Origin: Eulemur rufifrons
Lineage: Eukaryota > Chordata > Mammalia > Primates > Lemuridae
Assembly: GCF_041146395.1 (NCBI RefSeq)
Contig: NC_090989.1
Span: forward strand, 220,442,843 to 220,506,842
DNA: 64,000 bases
Reading direction: 5' to 3'
The notes below the pieces were generated by a model, which made no database searches, had not been told where the DNA came from, and saw nothing but the letters and a program-made list of their open reading frames with translations. Shown piece after piece: positions 13,301 to 27,180 of the stretch (its first letter is position 1; each line of letters starts with the position of its first letter). A program made the position numbers and the translations under genes.

Positions 13301-14447
13301 TTAAAACCAAGGTGACGAGCCATCCCTGTTTGCCAGGGACTGAGGAGGTTCCCAAATGCGGGACTTTCAATGCTACAATGGGGAGAGTCCTGAGCCACCC
13401 TACCTTAAAACCTCAAAGTATTTTCTTGGGATTTTCTCTCTTATTTTACCTACCGATTTCCTTATTAAGTAATTAAAAATAGATATTTGCCCCATTTTAT
13501 GGATGAGACTGCCGAGGCTAACAGTCTGGGCAGGATGACAAAGTCATCAAGCCTAGTTGATTTTTGAGCTCAGGTTCCTTTCTATTCAGTTTGAGTAATG
13601 TGTCTCATAAATTCACTCATACTTATTCCAAGAGGTTATTTGATTGGGATGGGGGTGGGAAGAGATGATAAATGATTCTATACAATTATTTGTATCTCAT
13701 CAATTCTTTTTGTTATCAGGTATTGTCCCCAGAGCTAGGGTGAGGTGAGAATCATGTATGGCTTCTGAATTGTCTTGTTATATAAGCCAATGGGCTTAAA
13801 CCATGTGCCAATCAGGTTAAGTGCAACCAATGGTTCATGCCAGAGCAAGAGGCCAAAGCCAGCCTGGTTTGGTTGACATAAGACGGATGACACTGAGGGG
13901 GAAATGTAGAGTTGGTGCCTTGCAGCTACCCTAAATGCCATCTTTGAGCAGATTGGAAAAAGTCACTACTTCCTCTGGAGCTTTCCTAGCCAATATTGTC
14001 GCCACCAGCAATATGTGGTTACTGAGCACTTGAAATGTGACTAGTGAAAAATACACATCAGATTTCAAAGACCTGGTAACCGCCCCCAAAAGACAGAGAA
14101 TTTCTCAATAACAACTTTATATTGATTATGTGTTAGAGTGATAATAATCTGATATATTGAGTTAAATAAAATATATGATTAAAATTAATTGTACCTGTTT
14201 ATTTTTTAATACGGCTACTAGAAATTTTTTAATGATATATGTGGCTTGCCTTGCACAATGATGCTCTAGATGCTTTAAATTCATCTGCCAGAAAATTGTT
14301 TTATTAAATATACAAATCTATTAATGGGCAACTGCACAACCATATGTGACTTCCCTGTTTTGGGGGGACTATCATGTGGCCTCAACTCCTCCCATGCTGG
14401 CTTTATTTGTTTCATCGATAAGCCTATGAATTATAATCCTAATAAAA

Positions 14448-14665
14448 TGGTTAACATTTGTTATACACTTTTCATGTGCCAGATGTGTTCTAAGTGATTT
14501 GTATGTATTTACTCATTTGCTCACTCACATGTGTTACATCTCTATGAGCAAAGAAAAACAGGAGAACAGAGCAGTTGAGCAATTTGTTGGTAGTTGTGTA
14601 ATTACATATATGGTGGAGATGGGATTTGAACCTAGGCACATGGTTTGAGAGCCCACTGGGGTACA
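14448..14665 (+). repeat. MIRb SINE relic
   Basis: MIRb landmarks are readable: 'catgtgccagatgtgttcta', 'tactcatttgctcac' and 'gggatttgaacctaggcac'. Confidence 0.7.
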
Positions 14666-15922
14666 CGGCCTCTGCAGAGTCACTGAAAAAAATCTGAACA
14701 ATTATACATGAAAAAACATTCTTCCCCAGTGACCACAGAGACTAAAGGACCAACACAGAGATGATACTTACGAGGCCTCAGTAATGTAAATGGTATGACT
14801 GACTTGCTCCAACCCAAGTAATATAGTCAAAAGAATAGGAAATATCTTATTTTTTTGGAATGCGGTAGTACTTTAGCCAATGGACAATTACCTTATATAA
14901 CACTTGGATAAGTTGATAAATATTTTGGATATGGGGTTTCCAATAAGATTTTTTTCAAGTCCTGAAAGAGCTTAAAAACTAGATATGAGAGTTTTTTGCG
15001 GGGAGGAACCAGTGAGTCAGGTCTAGGACACAAAGTGTGTCACAGACTGCTGTAGAGAGCTCCTACTCAGGGTGACTGTGCACTTTTTCCCTCTTAGGCC
15101 TTCAGGCAGAGGGCCTCCAACAGTGAGGCAAAAGGTTGATTCACCTGTGCACAGTTAAGTAAAAGAATGAGGACCTTACATGAGATGTTTTAAATCTTCT
15201 TCCGAACCGGTTAAAAAAATCAGCTAAAGAGTGGATTTTTCATAGCCCCAAATAACTGTGCTAGGTTTTCTGCAATGCCTTTAAGTAGGGTATTATAAAT
15301 ACATTTCAGGCAGGGGGGAAAAAATGAACTGCAGTATTATCAGTTCTCCACTGAAATTCTTCCCCATACTCTAATAAATCCTTTCCCAAGACAAACCATG
15401 ATTATACAGTTGAGTGTGATGGTCTCATTGGGAGCCATTCGTTTTTGCTGTCTTACACAGCTAAAATTTTTTGGATGAGTGATTATTCTGTTTTTTAAAA
15501 AAAAAAAAAATGAACAGATAACAACAGATTTTGCCTATTGAGGTAATTCTGCAAGTTGCAAACCTCTCTGCTTGCAAAAGAGGGGTCAGCAGCTGTTTCC
15601 CTGTCTTGTTGGCAACGTTGATTCACACCTGGGAGTACAAAAAGACATGTTTCAAAAAGTATGTTTAAACACAAGATAGCCTTGCAACCATCAGGCTGAC
15701 CCAGTGAGATGACCAAGGCCTGTGTTTGTGTTCAACCCTTTTGTTTTGAGGATATAATAGTCTAACATTAGTGTCAGTATTAAAACTACATTTCAGCTCC
15801 TACAGACTCTGCATCCTCTAGACATAAAATAGCAACAAAGTTATATCCAATTCTTAAATTTACATCCCCGCCATTCGATTCCAGAAATCATAGCTTGCTT
15901 TCCAAAAGGCAAATGAAACTTA

Positions 15923-16066
<144 letters not shown>

Positions 16067-16395
16067 CTAAAATCCAACAACAAAGCCACTTAGCAGATGC
16101 TGTGAAGAGCAACTCAAAGGAAAACATCAACTCTTAAGAGTAATCACAAAATGATATTAATTTTCAAACTTGGGTCATAGTTCTGACATGAGCCCTATTG
16201 TTTTGTTATATAAAGTGAATGTGTCAGCTGCCACATTGATTGGCAGCTTCAGTGATTTCTAAATAGATAAAATTTTTAAGCAAATATAGGCTTGCTCAGC
16301 TAAGGAGCCATTACCGTGAAATGCCTGTTGATTTGAACATCAAAACATAGTTCACGGTATCATTAGATTTACAATTTTAAGAGCTTGCTTAACAT

Positions 16396-16431
16396 GGGGC
16401 GGCGGGGGGGCTGGGAGGGGGTGCGGTGGGG
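16396..16431 (+). other. G-rich tract with quadruplex potential
   Basis: Five G runs of 4, 7, 3, 5 and 4 bases lie within 36 bp, separated by loops of 1-6 bases. That satisfies the usual G-quadruplex pattern. The G-rich strand is the template strand for TMC1, so the pre-mRNA carries the C-rich complement. It lies about 330 bp upstream of the TM2 exon. Confidence 0.8.
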
Positions 16432-17436
16432 AATATGAAATGTGCTTCCTCCAAGTGCTGTGGCAGGTTTCCATTTCCAGTCACCTGAGCCATAATTAGA
16501 TCGTTCTCCTTACACCACAGGGGCTGTGTCTCAGCTCCCACTTAGCAAAAGTGAGGAACAGATGAGACAACATTAGAACCCATCTGCACAATCTTCTATT
16601 CATCGAGACCATTATAGCATTCCCCCATAACAAGCATGTTTGTGCATTACATTCTCTTTCTTAAAAATTATCTGTGAGGGTTGGAATTACCAACTCCCAA
16701 AACCACCTGAATAAGTTCTCTCTCTACACAGAACATTGGCACATTCTGATGCTGCTTCCTGTATAATATTCACCTTGCTCTCTTTCTCACATTCACTGTG
16801 TTTTTCACTCTCAGCACTGAAGCGCAGTTTTCATATCACTACAGTATATATCCATTCCCCAGTGCCTCCCTGACTTCTTTCTGGCAATAACTAAAAAATT
16901 AGTAGGTTTTGTGAAATGAGAAAATAATAACTTGCCAATGTGGGGCTTCCTCTTGAGATCAGGTGAGTTACCCTTGAATCTTACAAAATCCAACTGGTTG
17001 CTTTAATATCATTTAAATCAACCCAGTAACCTTGAAGCCCATTGCTAAGGAAGGGAGAAGTGGAGAGAGGGGGGCATGGAGGAGGAAGAGGAGAAAATGC
17101 CTGGAATACTAATTCCTAGAGGAAAAATTAAGAGAAGTAATTTGGAAAATTACCTTAAGAAAAGATCCATGCCTACCTCAAATCAGAGGCCAATAGAGAT
17201 CTGAAAAAAACTCTTGCTTTCAAATTTTCAAATTGCTGCAAATTTATTTTTTAACATTGTACTCTTTAAAAACTAGCTGGAAATAAAATTTCTAGAAAAT
17301 CTCAGAGGAGCTTGTGAGCTTAACTAGGGACAGGATGGGATGAGAGGGTTGTAAGTAGATATCAAAGTGCTGAGGTCCCCTGCACCACATCAACCTGCAT
17401 CTGCATTTTTCAGTTTACAAAAAATAAATCCAACCT

Positions 17437-18050
17437 GTGATACTTAATTTTATGTGGCAACTTGAGTGGGCCTTGGGGTGTCCAAATGAAACACAGTCTC
17501 AGGGTGTGTCTGTGAGGGCGTTTCTGGACGAGATTAGCATTTGAATAGATGGACGCAGTAAAGTAGATGGCCCTTCCTAACGTGGTTGGGCATCATTTCA
17601 TCCACTCAGGACAAAAGGAGAAAGAACAAAAGAAGGAAGAAGGTATTTGCTCCCTTTTTCCCTGCCTCACTGCTTCGCCTGGGACATCTCATCTCATCTC
17701 CTCCTGTCCTCAGAGTGGGATTCACACCGTAGGCTCTTCTGGTTCTCAGGTCTCCAAAATCACACTTAATCACACCGTTGGCTTCAGTTTGCAGATGGCA
17801 GATCATGGGACTGCTCAGCCTCCGTAGCTGAGTGTTCGACTTCCTCAAAATAAATCTCCTTTTTTATATATATATATAATATATATAATTAATCTATTAC
17901 TTATATTAAATTATAAATTATATATATCAAGATTTATATATATAATAAATCCAAATAAATTATATGCAATGAATTTCTATAAATATATACATATATATAT
18001 ACATATTTCTTCTATTGGTTATGTTTCTCTGAAGAACTCTAATATTCAAC
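17437..18050 (+). repeat. LTR-like interspersed repeat containing an AT microsatellite
   Basis: The consensus-like phrases 'taattttatgtggcaactt', 'tgtctgtgagggcgtttct' and 'tgcagatggcagatcatggg', and the AATAAATCTCC near 17849, belong to a dispersed mammalian LTR-like repeat I recognise but cannot name with certainty. A TA-rich simple repeat (about 17862-18005) interrupts it before the terminal 'attggttatgtttctctgaa' segment. Two antisense ORFs across it are shadows. Confidence 0.6.
17862..18005 (+). repeat. (TA)n-rich microsatellite
   Basis: A long stretch of nearly pure A/T with tatata runs, embedded in the LTR-like repeat. Confidence 0.85.
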
Positions 18051-18061
18051 ACCAAAGAACA

Positions 18062-18110
18062 TTTGGAAGGTTGAGGCAGGAGGATCGCTGAGCTTAGGAG
18101 TTCAAAACCA
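18062..18110 (+). repeat. Alu fragment
   Basis: 'ggttgaggcaggaggatcgc' followed by a degenerate 'aggagttcaaaacca' matches the left-monomer middle of an Alu. Only about 50 bp remain. Confidence 0.6.
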
Positions 18111-18409
18111 AAAGAAAATTTGGGGCTAAATGACTAGTAGAAACCTCAGATAGAACAGGTAGGCTAGTCTCATGTCCAAGACAAGGAACCAAATAAAAGT
18201 GGATTGGTCAACTGCCCAAGACTCAGAAATCTTTATCGTAGGAGAATCCTCTTTGGCAGGATTTCCCAGCTCCCAGTTCCATGCCATCTTGTTTCACATT
18301 CATCTGGTTAAGGGCCCTGCATCCTCCCACTTGTGTTAAATCCAATCTCTTTTTACCCTGCCTTGAACCTTCATTCTGGTCCTTCTGTCTCAGGGTGAAA
18401 CAACAGTAC

Positions 18410-18852
18410 TGAACAGAGGAAATGGCCTGAAAAAAAAAATGGCAATAATGTTTTCTGTCTCTTTAAAACATCCTCCGCTCCTTTTGGAGAACTAGGACCT
18501 GCATCCTTGACTCAGGCCAGGGTCAGGAGGGGCAGGTTCTTTGTGTTACAGGAGATGGCTCAGCAGAACAGTCTGGGCAGAGGTACTGGCCAGAGGACAC
18601 GGGATTGTCTTTAGAGGAGATGGGACAATCAGAATCATCAACTGTAGCTGAACAATAATAGCCCAGAACTGAAAAGCCTCCCTTTAAAAGCTCTATATTT
18701 CTGCTTGTGATTAGGACACAATAGTATTTTAGAGAGGAGTCTCCATCCTCCTCATTTGCTGGTAAATTAATAAACTTCTCTTTCCTTCTCAAACCACTTG
18801 TCCTCATTCTTCTGAAGCAGCCTCAGGGACAAGTGCCAAGGTTTTGGTAACA
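18410..18852 (+). repeat. 5' LTR of the ERV1
   Basis: It aligns along its length with 23555-24008. Visible landmarks are a TTTAAAAGCTCTATATTT promoter-like region near 18682, an AATAAAC polyadenylation signal near 18769 and the terminal GGTAACA. The first bases (TGAACAGAG) correspond to TGTAACAGAG in the 3' LTR, with one base lost. Confidence 0.88.
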
Positions 18853-18856
18853 GATT

Positions 18857-18875
18857 TTGGAATCCCTACGTGGGT
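18857..18875 (+). other. Possible ERV primer-binding site
   Basis: TGGAATCCCTACGTGGGTA begins four bases after the 5' LTR, where a tRNA primer-binding site should lie. It loosely resembles the tRNA-Glu type of primer site, with mismatches. This is a guess from position. Confidence 0.3.
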
Positions 18876-20760
18876 ACATCAGCTCCTGGTGGAATGGCAC
18901 TCCGCAACTGCTGGAGGAAGCTGGGAGCAGCCCTCAGACAAGCCAGGGGTCTTCTCTGGTAGGAGAGGCTTCTTTTCGAGGTGAGAGAGTAGGGGACTGT
19001 TTTTGCTCTGAGGGACTCCCATTTCTTCACCCCCACCGAAGTAGATGCAGCCTCCCCACACCAACATGAACTGAGTTGAGGGGAAGGAAATGGATTGGGG
19101 AAGTGTCCAGACACCACGGCCATTTGTTTCTTTGGTAAGGTCCCCAGCATGCATGCTGAGACCCTAATTCCACACATCTGGGGAGGGTTTTGAACCCTCC
19201 AGCTCTATAGCAGGGTATTTGTTTGGAGGTGCCGTTTGGGGGAGTAAGTCATCATGAGATTGAATGAAGCTAGGGAACCTGGTTTGAATTCAGAACTCAT
19301 TTGCAGTTCCCAGGGAAAGGGGGCAACTAGGCCACCATTTGGGGAGGGTTTTGAACCTTTCAGCCCTGTGGCAGGACATTTGATGTGCCAAGGCACCATT
19401 TGGGATGGCATCTGTCCCCTTTGGATTCCCATTTTTTTGATAGGCCTGGCATTTTATGTTGAGAATTCTCTGTATTATCTGTGTTTGTTTTTTGTCAGTT
19501 TTGTTGCAACATAAGGAAGTGCCATCTAAAAGTCCCTTGGGAAAAATTTTGGCTCAGTGGTCAACTTATAGTTACGAACCTCTATGTAAGGAAAACCATG
19601 TTGTAGTAATCCAATGTATGTGCTGGAGTGTGAGAAGTGCTGTTAAATGAAACTTTGAATTATTGTACTGTCTTACTACCGGAATTATTTTGTCAAAGGT
19701 CAGGTAAATTGGGTGAGATCCCATATGTGTTGGGTAATTGGGTATAAAATGTCCGATTTCCTTAAGTTTGATTTGAGGTTGGACATTTCATATTTAACGA
19801 CCTAATACAATGTTAAAGGCTTGGGATAAAGTTAATGGTACAAAAGAGACCTCTACTGGCGGTGGGTGGGATACTCATGATACTTTGTTTTGTTGGTCCA
19901 CACCAGTTCTGGGTCTGCTGCTGGCCTGGGGCGGGGTGGGGAGTGGGGGCAAAGCACCATGTAGGACTGCAGCCCTAGGGGGGACCAGCCACTGCCTGGC
20001 TAAGGAGGAGGAAATGGGGGCCGGGGAGGGAGTACCTGCTGCCCAACTGACCCCACCCCACACATAGCACACGAGGCAGTGGGGAAGCGCCGGGGTCTGC
20101 CAGCTTCTGGGGGCAGCTGTGATGCCCGCCACAGTTGGGGCAATATGGGGCCCCATCACAGCCCCGCTGACAGCCCAGGGCAAATGCTGCCCGCTGCCAC
20201 CACTGCCATCTTGGCATCGTGAGGCAGCGGGGGAGGGTGCGACTCAAACTCTTCAGTTCTATGCCCACTAATTATGACTCTATGACTCGGAGTTCGGAAT
20301 GGTCTCTCCCAGCAGGAAACTCAATTTGGCCGGAGGGCATCCATAATGGGAGCAGGACAATTTATGCACAACCAGGGTGTTTTTATAAAAAGAAAGGACG
20401 TTGAGAAAAAACATTGCCCAAAATTGCAAAGGACTCCAGGTAGCAAGAAGTCCCTAGGAGAGAAAATATTTTCTTTTAAGTCCAGGACTCAGATGATGAA
20501 GTGGGGGTGCACCACCTCCTGCCTCACTAGTAGCTACAATCCAAATATTCCCCACAGGAGCCCTGGGCAAAATTGACAGTGGGTATTCAATTGGCGCCAA
20601 GCCTTGTGGACAGAAACAATCCGGAGGGCTCCTTCCCCCAGCTGCCACCCTGATCCTGGCACCAGCCACATCCAGTGCTCTGTGAGCCAGGCAGGAAGTG
20701 GTGGGGGAAGGGCCAGGCGGTGGTGAGGCAGTGGTAGGCAAGCTGAGGAACTTAAATGGT
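18876..20760 (+). pseudogene. ERV leader and gag-region remnant
   Basis: This is where the leader and gag of a class I provirus would lie. A ~70-bp segment starting near 19177 is repeated near 19338. The stretch 19880-20760 is clearly GC-richer than its surroundings and keeps only short ORFs on both strands, with no domain I recognise. The gag assignment is by position only. Confidence 0.5.
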
Positions 20761-21139
20761 ACTCAGTCTCATTTAAATGGCAGGATCCTGGGACTGGGGT
20801 GGCCTTGTGGTGCTACTGGACTGTGTTAGGGATTTTAAAAGGGCTCTCCTGCCCTCTTTGATGGGAGCTTAGTGGAACTTGCAGAACCTGCAATTGGACA
20901 GATTTGCAAACTACAGGTTATTCATCTAGAGTTCCTAGGAATGGCATCTGGATCTCAGACTTTAGACTGATGGTAAAGTTCTTGTATGGGGCCCCTAAGG
21001 GGACAGCTTATGACTGCTCCTGCTTTGGGTTTGCCTGATTCTTAAATAATATGAAAAACAAGTAATGAGCCTTGGAGTTTTAGCATAGATGCTGAGAGAC
21101 ATCCCAGGCCAGCGAAATACTTCTCAAAGTCACTGAACA

Positions 21140-22110
21140 ACATTGTGAGAGGATGGCTTCTTTGCCTCCAGGCAGTAACAGCTATTTGTGTGTCGTTATT
21201 AAGGACTGTTTATTCTCAATTCTGCCACCCTTTGCCAGCCAAAGATAATGAGCCTTTGCAGCATGACTGTTCAGAGGTTCTGGAAGCTGTCTATTCTAGC
21301 AGGATGGATCTGTCAGACTGGCCAATGCCAGAGCCAGATTGGGATCTTTTCACCGACAGGAGCAGTTTTATGGACAAGAAAGGGCTGAATATGTGGTGAT
21401 CATGGCAGTGGCACTGCCACCTAGGACTTTGGCCCAGAAAGCTGAGCTGATTGCTTTAACCACAACAGTTATCCAGAGGGAAAAAGGTAAACATTTATAT
21501 GGACTCTCAATGATAGTGCATGCTCATAGTGCCATTTGGAAGAAAAGGGGTCTCTGGATGGCAGGAAATAAGGATATTAAACATGCCACTGAAGTAATAC
21601 CTTGATACAGGCTGTGGCTGAGCCCAGGTGGGTGGCCAGCATGCCAAAAAGAAATCAGGCCACAGGCAGAGCTGCTAAGGAGGCCATTGGAGGTGACCTG
21701 TTCCGCGGGGCCTCGCTAGACTTAGATCCCCTTTAAAACTAAAGGCTGGGGCTCTGACATTTGGGATGACACAGCTAAATGGAGACAGAATTCTCATGGA
21801 CTTGTTCTCCTACCCAAAACTTTGGTTCAGCCTATCATGAGGCACCTACATGAATGCAAACATTAGGAATGCGATACCTTAATGGATTTAGGGTGACATC
21901 ATTTGGGAGGAGTCCATTTGCAATGGACTGTTTGTGTACTTGAAATAATCCAAAGACAGAGAGGTGACCTGCTGCACACTGGGGGCCCTACCCTTTCAAT
22001 GATTGGCATTTTCACTCAGATGTATAAACTTGTATTAGTAGATGCCTTTTCAGGCTGGGTAGAAGCTTGTCCTACCCGAATGGAGAAAGCATCTGAAGTT
22101 CCAAGATGGG
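21140..22110 (+). pseudogene. ERV pol remnant (RNase H and integrase pieces)
   Basis: A class I RNase H signature is readable near 21340-21370 (DLFTDRSSF, with Arg where Gly is usual) and continues in a different frame after a shift near 21390-21400. An integrase core fragment (VDAFSGWVEACPTR) is readable near 22035-22080 in yet another context. Stops and frame changes separate these pieces, so no functional enzyme can be made. Gammaretrovirus-like affiliation is inferred from these motifs. Confidence 0.8.
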
Positions 22111-23554
<1,444 letters not shown>

Positions 23555-24008
23555 TGTAACAGAGAGAATGGCCCAAAAAGAAAAACAGCAAAAATGTTTT
23601 CTGTCTCTTTAAAACATCCCCTACTCCTTTTGGAGAACTAGGACCTGCATCCCTGCCTCAGGCCAAGGGTTGGGAGAGGCAGGGGAGTGTCCTTTGTTCC
23701 TTGCTATAGAGAATGGCTCAGCAGAAATGTCCCAGTGGAGGTCCTGGGCAGAGGACAGGGTATTATCTTCAAAGGAGATGGGATAAACAGAATCATCAAC
23801 TGTAGTTGAACAATAATAGCCCAGAACTGAAAACCCTCCCTTTAAAAGCTCTGTATTTCTGCTTGTGAGGCCTATGGCATTTTAGACAAGAGTCTCCATC
23901 CTCCTCATTTGCTGGCAAATTAATAAATTTCTCTTTCCTTCTCCTCAAACCACTTGTCCTCATTCTTCTGATGCGGCCTCAGGGACAAGCGCCGAGCTTT
24001 TGGTAACA
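23555..24008 (+). repeat. 3' LTR of the ERV1
   Basis: It begins TGTAACAGAG and ends GGTAACA. It shares the TTTAAAAGCTCT and AATAAATTTC elements with the 5' LTR, with scattered substitutions and small indels. Confidence 0.88.
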
Positions 24009-24189
24009 AGCAGAATGTGGTAAATGTAGCCACTTTAAACTCTTTGGTTTAAAGGTTTAAACTGTTTATTTTTTTTTCCCATGGGACAATACGTATCTTT
24101 TCCAAAGCCCCCTGTTTTTCCTTACCCCATTCCTTGCCACAGTACTGACACTCAGTTATCATGACTGCAGTAATAGGCAATATCAGTGC

Positions 24190-24300
24190 ATACATTTGGT
24201 TGAATATTTAGCACTTGTGGAAAACCTTATTTCATCTCACAGAATCCTCACGAGAACCCTATGAAGTTGCTACTCCTAGGGATGATCATCTCCCCCACTC
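24190..24300 (+). repeat. MIRb SINE relic, 5' portion
   Basis: 'catctcacagaatcctcacg', 'gagaaccctatgaag' and a following region match the MIRb middle. The element breaks off at about 24300 and resumes at about 24705. Confidence 0.65.
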
Positions 24301-24668
24301 TTGATGTTTCCTTCCGTGTGGAGAAGACCCATAAATGTAACACTCCCCACTGCCCTCCAGTGCCTCACTCTAGCCCCAGGGAGGAGAAACTAAATGGACA
24401 GTAGAGCATGGACAGAGAAATGCAGACCTCTCTTACTCCTGTTGAGAGAGCACATCCTGTGCTCTGCCCCTGCAAGGGGAGGCCTATCCTGGCAGAAGGG
24501 TCTGGCTGTGAAGCCCACTTGTCCTTAAAGAGATGCTACATTCTCTAATGTCAGCTTGAACAATAATAAAGATGACATGTTGAGCTCTACCTGATCTACC
24601 CTTTGTTTTATTTCTGGTTAGCTCACAACCTGGTTTGACATTGGAGAAGGTGTTATTTACCGTGATTT
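24301..24668. repeat. Unassigned insertion splitting a MIRb
   Basis: About 370 bp that do not belong to MIR separate its two halves. The junctions carry an 8-bp direct repeat, ccccactc, at 24293-24300 and 24669-24676. AATAAA is present near 24557. I do not recognise the family and see no inverted termini. Confidence 0.45.
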
Positions 24669-24704
24669 CCCCACTCACCACACACCCAAAGATTCAATAG
24701 CTAC

Positions 24705-24860
24705 TGTCCCTATACCTATTTTACAGATGAAGAAACTGAGTCTTAGAGAGGTTGCATAACTTGTCCAGGTTCACATACCTAGTAAGTGACATAGTCTGAA
24801 CTTAAACGGGGTGTAATTCAAATTCTATGTACTTAACCACTGTGCTATATGCTTCTCCTG
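24705..24860 (+). repeat. MIRb SINE relic, 3' portion
   Basis: 'ttttacagatgaagaaactg', 'gagaggttgcataactt' and 'ccactgtgctata' are the MIRb 3' landmarks, continuing the element broken at 24300. Confidence 0.7.
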
Positions 24861-26939
24861 TGTTTTCTTCATCTCCCAAGGCTTGTGTCATGCTAGGGCC
24901 ATACCTTCTCAGCGAAAGAAAGAAACCAGAACCCCTAGGAGCCAGGCATGGACTCTGATCTATACCCCTGGATTGGTTCCTGGTGGTGCCAGGTCCTCTT
25001 GGAAAGGACCCCAGACATCCTTTTTGAAAAGATTTTGGAGGGTCTCATCTCCACATCCATAAATGTTACAACCTGATGTTTTTGTCTAATTCATAATGAC
25101 AGTATTGGTATTAAAAGACACCCCAAAAATAACATGAAAGGAGAAAGTAGATATATAACAAGCATCTGGTGAGCTTGTTAGGTTAGTACAATAGCTACTG
25201 GGGCAGCTAGCTCATCTGGCATATGTACCATTCAACATATGTTCAATGGCTGGCACTTCATAAATATTAGATCACAACCAAAGGGGGGGAAGGGTTCTGC
25301 TTAGGGGGTTGGGGAGAATCCTGATTATTTCACAAATGTTTCTTCAGTTTGCCTATTTACTATATATGTAGTCAAGTGTAAATTAAAGAGGTATTATCAA
25401 AGAGAACAGTTTTAAAAAGCTTTATTCACTCCATCTTAGTAGCATATTGAGGGGTGGCTTTAAATATAATTTGAAAAGCTTAGAAGGGGAACACCCCTCC
25501 TCTTTCACCCAGTGGGCATGCCACACTCCACACGTCTTTCTCCTTCCCTTGAAACTACAGCAGCAGACATCTGGAAGGGACTAAAATAGCAATGACTCCT
25601 AGCCTAGCCAAGGTTCTATTCAGTTTCCATGTCAGCGCATGCTGCTTTCCCTGTGGGAGCACTCTCCCACCCCAAAATCTGTGACAGAGAAACCACAGCC
25701 AGAGCCAAGTTTCCAATGAGCACAGAAAATTTCTTTCTAACTCTGGGGTTCCATGCTTGCATCTACTGAGACTCTAACTTCTGTTCAAATGTTGCAGCGG
25801 GTCTAATGCATAGTCGCTGATACATTTCCACAAGAAAGAGAATGTTTTGATTATGTGGTCACTAGGAATCAATTCATGCATTTATTTACCTAACTTACAT
25901 TTATTGAGAACTTATAATTTGCTAAATATTCTACATAGATGCATTAGGAGACTGTATTACAGAAGTCCCCAAAGGAATTCTGCATGCAAAATATCCCCTT
26001 CATAAGTATTTTTCACCTGAAATTGTTAGAACTACATCCTTTGGATGTTTCTCATGATTAGAAATAAATACTCACTGTGAAAGACAACATACTATCTCCA
26101 GGATGGTGAATGAGCTCCATCATCCTTAGCAACTTTTTTTTTTTAAATTTGTTGTAATTGTCAGACAATTACTTTAAAAAAATTGTGAAATCAAACCTAG
26201 TGGAAAAGGAAGATATAATTTTTAAGGGTATGTGAAGGGGAGGAAGTAACACGGGAGTCATGCTCGGGTACGGTTTACTTTTCTCTGAGTTGTTATTGGT
26301 CATTTATACCTTAATATTAAGGAAGGTTTCAAGTGTGGATGAAAGATGGGGAATACCCCTTAACATGGAATAGAGTGGGACACAGAAAGGAAACAAAGAG
26401 TGAAAAGACTGATGACAGCCCAAACAGCTTCAGCTCACTTCACAAGAACAGCAGCCAATCCAGCACTTACAGGCAACATCCTGAGACCAGCCTGTGGCCA
26501 TTCTCCTTCTCTCCAACCAGACCCACCAGGCCTCTGCCTAATGCTTTGCTCACCTCTCAGTCTCCTTTTCTTTTGCTCCAACCTAGATCCAGAGACATGA
26601 AGCAGATTCTATACAGTTCTTAACAGGGAGTGTGTAGATTACAAAGAGGAAGCTGGGCTGAGCCTTAGCAGATAGTTCCATTTTCAGTAGAGGGAATAAA
26701 GCTGTGTCAGGGCTGTAAACAGTGGCTTCTGCCCCTCAAAGAGCTGTGAAGTAGACAGTTTCTTTTGGTCCCCATCCATGTATTGGTGCCCATGTCCTCC
26801 TGCCTCCTGTTAGACGGGGGTCATTGCTGCTGCCTCCCTTCTCCTTTCTGGCTATGGATACAAGCTCTTTCTTCCTGTTTCCTTGTCCCCAACAAACAAG
26901 AATTTTCATGAGCTAAGTATCTTGAGTAGGAACTTAAAG

Positions 26940-27180
26940 AAAAGAACATTTGTTAAATACCTACCATATGTGAGGGATTGTGCTAATACTTTGCATACAT
27001 AATCTCATTTATTTTTTACACTAGTCTGATGGGTAGGTATTAATACTACTATTGTACACAGATGACAATTAAATTTTCAGGGTGGTTGTCTAATAGCTCA
27101 CAGCCAGTATGTGGCAGGATTCAAACCCAGGTCTGTCTGAATCCCATGACTGAGTTCTTTTCATTATGCTGTGCTGCATT
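26940..27180 (+). repeat. MIRb SINE relic
   Basis: Landmarks are 'ataatctcatttat', 'tctgatgggtaggtattaat', 'cagccagtatgtggcagg' and 'ttcaaacccaggtctgtctg'. Confidence 0.75.
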
